Positions 1 through 6,021 are shown, counted from the stretch's first letter. The stretch: 8,869 nucleotides of DNA from Sphingomonas sp. (GCA_019247755.1 JAFBAM010000290.1:1-8869); one strand, 5' to 3'. The notes: generated by a model from the letters alone, not told the origin. Program-made: numbers and translations.

Positions 1-111
1 GTGTGGGAGGCCAAGCGCTCGAGAGTGGCCGGAATCGCTTGGGCAATCGCTGCTTTTATTCTGTGCGCACTGGCGCTGAACGCGATCGTCCTGCTCTTCG
101 CCGGATTTTAG
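1..111 (+). CDS. C-terminal end of a membrane protein (partial, runs off the left edge)
   Basis: Reading frame 1 is open from the first base to a TAG at 109-111, giving 36 residues. They are a short charged stretch (WEAKRSR) followed by about 28 mostly hydrophobic residues (VAGIAWAIAAF through LNAIVLLFAGF), which is a clear C-terminal transmembrane helix. The basic residues before the helix suggest that side faces the cytoplasm. The first codon is GTG, but with nothing visible upstream it cannot be called a start, and a longer gene entering from the left is more likely. The stop overlaps the stop of the leftward PAS-GAF gene (TAA at 110-108). Function cannot be told from this tail. Confidence 0.55.
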   Translation: MWEAKRSRVAGIAWAIAAFILCALALNAIVLLFAGF

Positions 112-1040
112 GCGCCTGGCTGAGGGGGAACGACCTTGAGTGCGGCATGCGCACGCTCGCGATCAATCACCAGCGCTGCGGTCTGTGTGACGAGATCGAC
201 CAGCATCAAGTCGCGAAACGTCGGCTCACGCGGCTCGCGATGATACATGGCGAAGGTGCCGATGACTTCGCGTCCCCGCGTCAGGATCGGGATCGACCAG
301 CAGGCGCGCAGGCCGTGGCTCAATGCCAGCTCTTTGAAGTCGGCCCACAGCGGATCGGTGGCAATGTCGGATACATAGACCGCAGCGCCGAGATAGGCAG
401 CGGTTCCGCATGACCCCACGCAGGCGCCGATCTCTGTCCCGTCGATCGCCTCGCAATAAGCCTTCGGAAGGCTCGGCGCCGCTCCGTGACGCAGCGTCTT
501 GCCGTCGCCATCGAGCAAGAGGATCGAGCCGAGTACTCCCGTCGACGAGGTCGTCTCGACAATGCGAATCAACTCGCCAAGCGTCTGCTCGAGCGGACTG
601 TCGCTGATCGCCAGGCCCAACACCTTGGCGTGCGCCGTCCGCAACATTTCGCTTCTCTTGTCGTCGGTGACGTCGTGGCCTTGGATGAAGATGCCCGACG
701 ATTCGGGAATCGGCTGGAATACCAGGTCGAGCACCAATTCCTCTGGCACCAAATTTTCGCGGACGACCGTTAGCGGCAAGGCATGGGCAATGAACGCCTG
801 TCCGGATCGCGCCACTCCCACCAGCATCTCGTCGATGCCCTGATCGTCGAGCTCCGGAAGCGCTTCGACTAGCGGCCTGCCGATCAGGTCGCCGCGGCCG
901 ACCAGCTTCTTGAACGCTGCGTTGGCAACCGTGAACCGGAGATCTGCTCCCTCGACCACGGCCATGAACCCGGGTGCATGCTCGAATAACGATCCGAGCC
1001 GTTCGGCCTCGCTGCTGTGATGAGCCTGCTGCTCCAGCAT
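108..1040 (-). CDS. PAS-GAF sensor protein without an output domain
   Basis: A cytoplasmic sensory protein of about 310 residues. A PAS domain fills roughly residues 11-128 (FEHAPGFMAVVEG, then ANAAFKKLVGR, ending in GHDVTDDKR). A GAF domain fills roughly 148-294 and contains GACVGSCGTAAYLG and the stretch SDIATDPLWADF followed by LRACWSIPIL. This GAF type is common in alphaproteobacterial sensor kinases and cyclase regulators, but here the protein stops right after it: no histidine kinase, GGDEF, EAL or DNA-binding domain follows. It may signal through a partner or be a degenerate sensor. The ATG at 1040 is chosen; an in-frame TTG at 1058 would add six residues, and neither has a strong ribosome site. 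It lies 31 bases after the membrane protein gene and probably shares its transcript. The ligand is unknown. Confidence 0.85.
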   Translation of the reverse strand: MLEQQAHHSSEAERLGSLFEHAPGFMAVVEGADLRFTVANAAFKKLVGRGDLIGRPLVEALPELDDQGIDEMLVGVARSGQAFIAHALPLTVVRENLVPEELVLDLVFQPIPESSGIFIQGHDVTDDKRSEMLRTAHAKVLGLAISDSPLEQTLGELIRIVETTSSTGVLGSILLLDGDGKTLRHGAAPSLPKAYCEAIDGTEIGACVGSCGTAAYLGAAVYVSDIATDPLWADFKELALSHGLRACWSIPILTRGREVIGTFAMYHREPREPTFRDLMLVDLVTQTAALVIDRERAHAALKVVPPQPGA

Positions 1041-1071
1041 GTGCGCGCCATACAACAACCGCGCTCGACGG

Positions 1072-1623
1072 TCACGCGCGCGCGGCCCTCCGGAACAATG
1101 CCGCCGAGCCTAGGAACATCAGCGCAAAGACGCTCGTTCCGGCCAACTCGATCCCGTGACTGACGAACGGCTCGTCGGTCTGACTCATCGATGCGATCGA
1201 GAAGGCTAGCCACAGCGAGATTGCCGTGGCCAGCGTCGCGACCGACATACCACGAGCGCGGAAACGCGCGATTAGGGCGCCAACGATCCCGGCCAGAAGT
1301 GCCCCGAAGAACCAAAGGTTTGCCGGATTGCTTTCGGTGCCGACGATGCCGACGGCGAGATTGGCCCAGACCGTCAGCAAGGTGCCAAGAAGCGCTAGCG
1401 CCGCGCCGCCACGGTAAGCCCAGCCGCCCGACGCCCTGACCGCGAGTTCGAATGCACCGCCAACCATAGCGAACAGCAGACCCGCGACTGCGAAGTCGGC
1501 GGTGCTCCAGTTCACGCCGGCGCTGCCGACCTGCATTGCGACGAACGGCGCCGCCAACAACGCCACCGCACTTCCCCAGCCTACCATGCGCCACGTCACG
1601 CCGCTCTTTACCTGTACAGCCAC
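1072..1623 (-). CDS. Small integral membrane protein, about six helices
   Basis: A 183-residue hydrophobic protein with likely membrane segments near residues 13-31, 43-62, 72-92, 101-120, 126-145 and 158-177. Conserved-looking landmarks are NWSTADFAVAGLL, FELAVR, the loop VGIVGTESNPANLWFFG, and the basic turn ARFRARGM. It resembles the uncharacterised small membrane proteins common in Sphingomonadales and other alphaproteobacteria; no function can be assigned. The frame is open back to a GTG at 1743, but the start is placed at GTG 1623 because a perfect GGAGG lies seven bases upstream (1635-1631). The extra 40 residues are polar and unlike a membrane protein, and they would overlap the divergent regulator gene. 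It is probably transcribed with the PAS-GAF gene that follows. Confidence 0.8.
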   Translation of the reverse strand: MAVQVKSGVTWRMVGWGSAVALLAAPFVAMQVGSAGVNWSTADFAVAGLLFAMVGGAFELAVRASGGWAYRGGAALALLGTLLTVWANLAVGIVGTESNPANLWFFGALLAGIVGALIARFRARGMSVATLATAISLWLAFSIASMSQTDEPFVSHGIELAGTSVFALMFLGSAALFRRAARA

Positions 1624-1630
1624 CACCTTG

Positions 1631-1635
1631 CCTCC
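1631..1635 (-). promoter_or_regulatory. Shine-Dalgarno site that sets the membrane protein start
   Basis: On the minus strand a perfect GGAGG is followed by seven bases and then GTG at 1623. A second in-frame GTG at 1626 is only four bases away and so less likely. The site shortens the upstream-most possible reading frame (GTG 1743) by 40 codons and leaves a clean 76-base divergent spacer. Confidence 0.65.
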
Positions 1636-1660
1636 GTTGATGAATGCGGCTTGATTGTGC

Positions 1661-1685
1661 GCGTCACGCGGGTGAGCGTCATGAG
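1661..1685. promoter_or_regulatory. Direct repeat in the divergent spacer, candidate operator
   Basis: The 76 bases between the membrane protein (leftward) and the winged-helix regulator (rightward) hold two copies of GCGTCA at 1661-1666 and 1676-1681. Extended to 10 bases they match at eight positions (1661-1670 and 1676-1685). A small dyad, TCAC-gcgg-GTGA (1664-1675), overlaps the first copy. PhoB/OmpR-type winged helices usually bind direct repeats, so an autoregulatory operator for the adjacent regulator is plausible. The 15-base period is longer than the usual 10-11. No convincing -35/-10 pair was found for either gene, although both promoters must lie near here. Confidence 0.3.
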
Positions 1686-1699
1686 CAGGGGCTGAGGTT

Positions 1700-2773
1700 T
1701 TGCTGAAAAGCGCATCGCGAAGCTGCTGTTTCGACCGCTTCACGCTCGACGTCGACGATCGGCGGCTGCGGCGCGACGGAGAGCCGGTCGAGCTCAGCGG
1801 GCGCTATTTTGACGCGCTCGCGCTCCTGGTTCAGGAAGCTGGAACTCTGGTCACCAAGGACCGGTTCATGTCCGAAGTGTGGGCCGGAATTCCGGTCACG
1901 GACGAAGCGCTGACCCAATGCATCAAGTCGCTGCGCCGTGCACTCGCCGACGACGCGTCGAACCCGCGGCTGATCGAGACCGTACCTAAGCACGGCTACC
2001 GTTTCATCGCGCCGGTTGAGACCAGCGGAGCGGTTCCGTCCGTCGCGGTCCGCCGCTCATGGCGAGACACGTTGCTGCTCAGCGCAGCAGGGACCGTCGG
2101 CGGCGGGCTGGCGGGATTTATCGGCGGGTTGATTTACGGCTTTGCCGGAGCCTCGCAGCCGCTGCAGCCGGGACTTGGAGCGGTCTCAATCCTACTGGTC
2201 ATCCTCTGCCTCACCATTGCCGTGGCGCTGATGGGCGGCGCCGGGGTCAGTTTCGGGATTGCCTTGTCGCGGCGATGGGGAGGGCCGGACTGGCGATGGA
2301 GTACAAGCGGGGGTGCGGCCGGCGGTCTCTTGATCGGTGCAGTGGTAAAGTTGCTTGGGATCGACGCGTTCAACCTGCTCTTCGGCCGTTCGCCCGCCGG
2401 GATCACCGGGGCGATGGAGGGCATCCTGATCGGGGGCGCCGTCGGATTCGGTGCTTGGCTGGCGTGGCGTGGCGGCGATCGACTGCGGCGCGGGATGATC
2501 GTCGCCGGCCTGATCGGCTCGGCGGCGGGGGTCATCATCCCTCTGCTCGGAGGACGGATGATGGCCGGAAGCCTCGATCTTCTCTCCCAAACCTTCCCTG
2601 ACTCGCGCCTTCGGCTCGGCAAGCTCGGAGCGCTGGTTGGCGAACAGGGGCTCGGCCTGATCAGCCAGATGATCAGCGGCGCGCTTGAAGGCGGCCTGTT
2701 CGCCGCCTGCGTGGTGGGTGCGACGATCCTCGCCGACCGAACCATCAATTCAGTTTCGCCGCGAAACGAATAG
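1700..2773 (+). CDS. Membrane-anchored winged-helix transcriptional regulator
   Basis: A 357-residue protein. Residues about 11-106 form an OmpR/PhoB-type winged-helix DNA-binding domain: FDRFTLDVDDRRLRRDGEPV, then LSGRYFDALALLV, then EALTQCIKSLRRAL with the wing ending IETVPKHGYRFIAPV. There is no receiver domain. Residues 122-346 are a glycine-rich membrane region with about six hydrophobic segments (near 124-149, 160-189, 203-220, 237-256, 264-284, 325-346). The layout recalls ToxR/CadC, where DNA binding is tied to the inner membrane, but those have one helix and a periplasmic sensor, whereas here almost everything is in the bilayer. The start is TTG at 1700, the only usable start after the in-frame stop at 1682, with GAGG at 1694-1697 just upstream. 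It sits 59 bases before the ECF sigma gene and may control that cluster; target and signal are unknown. Confidence 0.85.
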   Translation: MLKSASRSCCFDRFTLDVDDRRLRRDGEPVELSGRYFDALALLVQEAGTLVTKDRFMSEVWAGIPVTDEALTQCIKSLRRALADDASNPRLIETVPKHGYRFIAPVETSGAVPSVAVRRSWRDTLLLSAAGTVGGGLAGFIGGLIYGFAGASQPLQPGLGAVSILLVILCLTIAVALMGGAGVSFGIALSRRWGGPDWRWSTSGGAAGGLLIGAVVKLLGIDAFNLLFGRSPAGITGAMEGILIGGAVGFGAWLAWRGGDRLRRGMIVAGLIGSAAGVIIPLLGGRMMAGSLDLLSQTFPDSRLRLGKLGALVGEQGLGLISQMISGALEGGLFAACVVGATILADRTINSVSPRNE

Positions 2774-2785
2774 GGCTAAGCACGT

Positions 2786-2825
2786 CCTCCTAAACGCCGC
2801 CGTGAACCGTTGGGCCGCGTGGAGG
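2786..2825 (+). promoter_or_regulatory. Possible hairpin hiding the sigma factor ribosome site
   Basis: Upstream of the ECF sigma gene, CCTCC (2786-2790) can pair with the GGAGG ribosome site (2821-2825). The pairing continues inward with ACGC (2794-2797) against GCGT (2817-2820), leaving a three-base bulge (TAA) on the left arm and a 19-base loop. This gives nine base pairs that would occlude the ribosome site in a folded leader. It could tune sigma translation, but the arms are short and such pairings arise by chance in G+C-rich DNA. Confidence 0.25.
2821..2825 (+). promoter_or_regulatory. Shine-Dalgarno site for the ECF sigma factor
   Basis: A perfect GGAGG is followed by a seven-base gap to GTG at 2833. 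The ATG two bases earlier (2831) runs straight into TGA, so the GTG is the real start. Confidence 0.75.
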
Positions 2826-2832
2826 CACCCAT

Positions 2833-3453
2833 GTGAGTGGGGAAAGTCCCGAAGTGAGCCGGTCCGGCATTTTAAGAAGGCCAAGAACCGAGGCAGCGAG
2901 GCCGCTGGCTTCCGATGAGCGGGAGCTGCTGGCACGCGTCGCCGCCGGGGACCGGCAGGCGTTTGAACGGCTCTACCGGCTGTATCAGCCACGCCTGTCG
3001 AGGTTCCTGACGACGCTTCTGCGACGACCCCAGCTGATCGAAGAGGTGCTCGACGATACGATGATGGTGGTTTGGCAAACGGCGGACAGGTTCAGGGGGT
3101 CGAGCAAACTCTCGACCTGGATCTTTGCGATCGCCTACCGCAAGGCGCACAAGGCACGCCTGCGCTGGCCCGATCCGGTCGAGGATCCGGAGCAAGATAG
3201 CCGCATCAGCCAGGATCCGGCCCCGGACGACGAGCTTCATCACCAGAAGCTGCACGATTCGCTGATTCGGGCGATGGACCAACTGTCGGCTGATCACCGT
3301 GCTGTCGTCGACCTCACTTACTTCCACGGGCTCGGCTACCGGGAGATCGCCGAGATCGTCGATTGCCCTGTCGACACGGTGAAGACACGGATGTTCCATG
3401 CCCGACGTCGCCTGAAACAGGCGATCGGCGGCAGTTTGGCGGATTGGCTCTAG
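2833..3453 (+). CDS. ECF-type RNA polymerase sigma factor
   Basis: A 206-residue sigma-70 family protein of the extracytoplasmic function class, which directs RNA polymerase to stress promoters. Region 2 spans about residues 38-111: LLARVAAGDRQAFERLYRLY, the core-binding stretch EEVLDDTMMVVWQTADRF, and the -10 reading helix STWIFAIAYRKAHKARLR. Region 4 spans about 142-197, ending in the helix-turn-helix YREIAEIVDCPVDTVKTRMF followed by HARRRLK. Region 3 is missing and a short acidic linker (EDPEQD, PAPDDE) takes its place, as is normal for the class. The first 25 residues are a basic, probably disordered extension. The anti-sigma gene follows after three bases, the usual sigma/anti-sigma arrangement, so this protein is probably held inactive at the membrane by that product. 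The target promoters were not identified. Confidence 0.95.
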   Translation: MSGESPEVSRSGILRRPRTEAARPLASDERELLARVAAGDRQAFERLYRLYQPRLSRFLTTLLRRPQLIEEVLDDTMMVVWQTADRFRGSSKLSTWIFAIAYRKAHKARLRWPDPVEDPEQDSRISQDPAPDDELHHQKLHDSLIRAMDQLSADHRAVVDLTYFHGLGYREIAEIVDCPVDTVKTRMFHARRRLKQAIGGSLADWL

Positions 3454-3456
3454 GCA

Positions 3457-4092
3457 ATGCCGGTCGACCCGATCCCATCCGCGACCAGCGCTCACGACCC
3501 GGCCGAGGAACTGCTTCCGTGGTATGCGACCGGCCAGCTCGATGAAGTAGATCGAGCACGGGTCGAAAAGCATCTTTATTCTTGCGAGGCTTGTCGCGCG
3601 CAGGTCGCCGTCGAACGGCGATTGATGAGCGAGTTTCGTTCGACCTCACCGCAGGTGGAGTCCGGCTGGGCACGCCTGAAAGCGCGGATCGACCCTCCGC
3701 GGACCGCACAAGCAGCGAAGCCGCCGATATTTGCCGAGCTTTGGGCGATCCTTAGCCGTCCGGCAGTCGCGACCTTGGCGGCTGCCCAGCTAGCGCTCAT
3801 CGTCGTCGGCGGCGGCGCGCTCTATTCGCTGACACGGCCTGACTATCACGTTCTTGGCTCGGCTCCGGTCCGGGCGGACGCAAATGCGATCGTGATGTTC
3901 CGGCCCGAGACCAGAGAGGCTGATGTGCAAGCCGCTCTCAATGCGGCCGGCGCTTCGATCGTTGGCGGCCCAACCGACGCGGGTGCTTATGTGCTCCACG
4001 TCGATCCGGCCAAGCGGGCGGCGGCTTTGCGAAGGCTTCAGGCCGACAATGCCATTCGCCTCGCTCAACCGATTGACGGAACTGTTCCGTGA
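3457..4092 (+). CDS. Zinc-finger anti-sigma factor with a protease-propeptide-like periplasmic domain
   Basis: A 211-residue single-pass inner-membrane protein. The cytoplasmic N-terminus carries the zinc-binding anti-sigma motif H39-x3-C43-x2-C46 (KHLYSCEACRAQ), preceded by LLPWYATGQLDEVDRARVE, typical of ZAS-domain proteins that sequester ECF sigma factors. A membrane helix lies at about 103-125 (VATLAAAQLALIVVGGGALY). The periplasmic part, about 143-207, begins AIVMFRPE, continues DVQAALNAAGASIVGG and AGAYVLHVDP, and ends RLAQPIDG. This strand-helix-strand pattern looks like the inhibitor/propeptide domain of subtilases rather than a usual anti-sigma sensor. The gene starts three bases after the sigma stop and its TGA overlaps the GTG of the protease gene. 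The anti-sigma role is well supported; the propeptide likeness is judged by eye. Confidence 0.9.
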   Translation: MPVDPIPSATSAHDPAEELLPWYATGQLDEVDRARVEKHLYSCEACRAQVAVERRLMSEFRSTSPQVESGWARLKARIDPPRTAQAAKPPIFAELWAILSRPAVATLAAAQLALIVVGGGALYSLTRPDYHVLGSAPVRADANAIVMFRPETREADVQAALNAAGASIVGGPTDAGAYVLHVDPAKRAAALRRLQADNAIRLAQPIDGTVP

Positions 4093-5321
4093 AACGCCTG
4101 CTGCAGTTGCTGGTGTTGATAGTTTCGGCGCTGGCTGCGGCGTCGTTCACGCCAGCGTCGGCGCAGGTCCCGGCGTCATCACCTGCGCGGCAGATCCTCG
4201 TCATGGTCAACCATCCGCCGGACCATTATCGAGCGGGCGGCGCTTACGGTGGCGGCTACGGCGACGAGCTTGCGCAGAGCGCCAGCAAGCGTCTCGCTCG
4301 CGGAATCGCCCACAAATACGGCCTGACCTTCGTCGACAATTGGCCGATGCCGATGATTGGCGTCGATTGTTTCGTGATGGCGGTGCCCTTGGGGCGCTCG
4401 ACCGGCGATGCCGCGAAGCAGGTCTCGACCGACTCCGAAGTAGCCTGGGCTGAACCTGTCGAGCTCTACGGCGCCCAATCGGCCGGGTCATCTCACAACG
4501 ATGCGCTTTATGCCGCCCAGCCCGCCGCGACCGAATGGCGGTTGGCCGACCTGCACAAGATCGCGAGCGGCCGCGGTACGCGCGTTGCGGTGGTCGACAG
4601 CGGCATCGACGCCAGCCACCCAGACTTGTCCGGTCAGTTACTGCTCAATCGCAATTTTGTGTCCGGTCAGCCGTTTGTTCCGGAACAGCATGGCACCGCG
4701 GTGGCCGGGATTATCGCGGCCAAGGCCGACAATCATGTTGGAATTGCCGGCATCGCTCCCGGCACCAAGCTCCTTGGCCTCCGCGCTTGCTGGCAAGTGC
4801 ACAATTCCACCGCCTGCGACACGCTCAGCCTCGCCAAAGCCCTCTACTTTGCGGTCGAGAGCCGGCCTGACGTCATCAACATGAGCCTCAGCGGTCCGGA
4901 TGCAAAGCTGCTCCGCGAAATACTCAAGATCGCCTACGCGCGCGGGGTCGAGGTAGTGGCGGCAGTCGATCCAAAGCTTCCCGGCGGCGGGTTCCCGGCT
5001 TCGGTACCGGGAGTGATTGCTGTTACTGACATGTCCTTTGCAGCATCACATGGCGACGTTTACATGGCGCCGGGGCGGGGAGTGCCGACCACCGAGCCTG
5101 GAGGACGATGGTTTCTCGTCAACGGAAGCTCCTTTGCCGCCGCGCACGTCAGCGGCCTCCTCGCGCTAATGCGGGAGCGGCGGCGTTCGTCGCCGATCGC
5201 ATTGGTCTCGCAGCGTCATGGGGGCGGACTGATCGATGCCTGCGCGACCATGCTGCGCGTCGCGGGGACCTGTGACTGCGATTGCTCTTTGCCATCGGCC
5301 AGGGCTGGGCTCGGTCACTAG
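4089..5321 (+). CDS. Secreted S8 family serine protease (subtilase)
   Basis: A 410-residue exported protease. A signal peptide covers about residues 1-26 (MKRLLQLLVLIVSALAAASF, cleavage after PASAQ). A propeptide-like region follows at about 34-127 (QILVMVNHPPD, RLARGIAHKYGL, ending WAEPVELYG). The catalytic domain spans about 148-362 with the triad D170 (VAVVDSGID), H201 (EQHGTAVAGI) and S348 (NGSSFAAAHVSG). The oxyanion-hole position, normally Asn in the AAGN motif, appears to be D294 (VVAAVDPKLPGGG). C234 and C243 could form a disulfide, and the tail has a CDCDC motif (395-399). The GTG start overlaps the anti-sigma stop as GTGA, indicating translational coupling. The tail overlaps the start of the next gene. 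Substrate is unknown; the likely place of action is the periplasm or outside the cell, and the neighbouring anti-sigma factor is one candidate target. Confidence 0.92.
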   Translation: MKRLLQLLVLIVSALAAASFTPASAQVPASSPARQILVMVNHPPDHYRAGGAYGGGYGDELAQSASKRLARGIAHKYGLTFVDNWPMPMIGVDCFVMAVPLGRSTGDAAKQVSTDSEVAWAEPVELYGAQSAGSSHNDALYAAQPAATEWRLADLHKIASGRGTRVAVVDSGIDASHPDLSGQLLLNRNFVSGQPFVPEQHGTAVAGIIAAKADNHVGIAGIAPGTKLLGLRACWQVHNSTACDTLSLAKALYFAVESRPDVINMSLSGPDAKLLREILKIAYARGVEVVAAVDPKLPGGGFPASVPGVIAVTDMSFAASHGDVYMAPGRGVPTTEPGGRWFLVNGSSFAAAHVSGLLALMRERRRSSPIALVSQRHGGGLIDACATMLRVAGTCDCDCSLPSARAGLGH

Positions 5322-6021
5322 ACGCGCCGCCCAGGTTCTTGTCATTGCTGCTCTCGTTCATTCGGCGCCGGCCGTTGCCGGGCAGGTGGGAGTGGTTGTT
5401 TCCGCCTACACAGACCAGCGGTTTCGTGGCTATTCGTTGAGCGATGGCCGGCCCGTCGCAATCCTGGATCTCTCGTACGATGCTTCGAATGGAATTTACG
5501 CGGCCGCTTCGGGACTGGTTGTCGGCGCGCGTGATGATGGCCTGAAAGGTCTCGGGGTCACGCTGAATGGGGGCTACGCCAAGGCAATCCGGCCGAGCTT
5601 GACCCTCGACATCGGCGCAGTTCACTCGCGCTATTCCCGGTACTCAGGTTTCATCGGCTCCGATTCTTACACGGAGGTCTATGCGGGCCTTTCAAGCAAA
5701 TATGTCGGCGCTCGGTTGTCGGTATCGCCGAACTACATTGGTGCGGCTCACTGGACCGCCCATGGGGAGATCAACGGCCACGTGGATGTGACTCGATCGC
5801 TGCTCGTCGACGGCTCGCTTGGCATCCTCGCCCCGGTGGGAAGGCGCGGCTACCAGAATGGGGCTCATCCCCAATGGGATGCGCGCATTGGCCTTTCGCA
5901 GCGCCTTGGCCCCGTCATGCTGCACGCTGCAGTGACGGCCCGCGGACGATCGCCTGCCAGTTACACATATCGCAGCCACGGCCGCGCAGCGCTTGTTTTA
6001 GGGATCAGCAGAGCGTTGTGA
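5236..6021 (+). CDS. TorF-like putative outer-membrane beta-barrel protein
   Basis: Up to 261 residues. A hydrophobic export signal (AAQVLVIAALVHSAPAVAG) ends near residue 49. The mature part starts QVGVVVSAYTDQRFRGYSLS followed by DGRPV, the opening typical of the TorF/TIGR02001 group of putative porins. It continues as alternating short amphipathic strands (GLGVTLNGGYAKAI, LTLDIGAVHSRYS, TEVYAGLSSKYVGARLSVSP, DARIGLSQRLG) and ends in the strand ALVLGISRAL, as expected of an outer-membrane barrel. The start is uncertain: ATG 5236, GTG 5272 (12 codons later) and CTG 5305 are all in frame, and all lie inside the end of the protease gene. The overlap of 86 bases or fewer in another frame suggests coupling to the protease. 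What passes through or binds it is not known. Confidence 0.75.
   Translation: MPARPCCASRGPVTAIALCHRPGLGSVTRRAAQVLVIAALVHSAPAVAGQVGVVVSAYTDQRFRGYSLSDGRPVAILDLSYDASNGIYAAASGLVVGARDDGLKGLGVTLNGGYAKAIRPSLTLDIGAVHSRYSRYSGFIGSDSYTEVYAGLSSKYVGARLSVSPNYIGAAHWTAHGEINGHVDVTRSLLVDGSLGILAPVGRRGYQNGAHPQWDARIGLSQRLGPVMLHAAVTARGRSPASYTYRSHGRAALVLGISRAL

Noticed and set aside
3..413. 136-codon + strand frame at the left edge
   Set aside because: It is out of frame with the hydrophobic tail ending at 111 and is antisense to the conserved GAF domain; its composition has no domain features.
884..1594. 236-codon minus-strand frame spanning both leftward genes
   Set aside because: Its Arg/Gly-rich translation has no motif and it overlaps two better-supported genes in another frame.
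1624..1743. Forty-codon N-terminal extension of the small membrane protein from GTG 1743
   Set aside because: The perfect GGAGG seven bases before GTG 1623 marks the later start, and the extension would overlap the divergent regulator.
2134..2748. 204-codon open frame on the minus strand across the winged-helix regulator
   Set aside because: It is antisense to the membrane module. Its Pro/Ser/Arg-rich composition is the reverse image of Gly/Leu-rich codons.
2801..2832. GAACC-containing possible ECF promoter before the sigma gene
   Set aside because: A -10 at normal spacing would fall on the ribosome site or start codon, leaving no leader.
2872..3573. 233-codon open frame on the minus strand across the sigma factor
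   Set aside because: It lies wholly opposite the sigma and anti-sigma genes, which have clear family motifs. Its translation is rich in Arg/Pro/His with no domain; open antisense frames are common in G+C-rich DNA.
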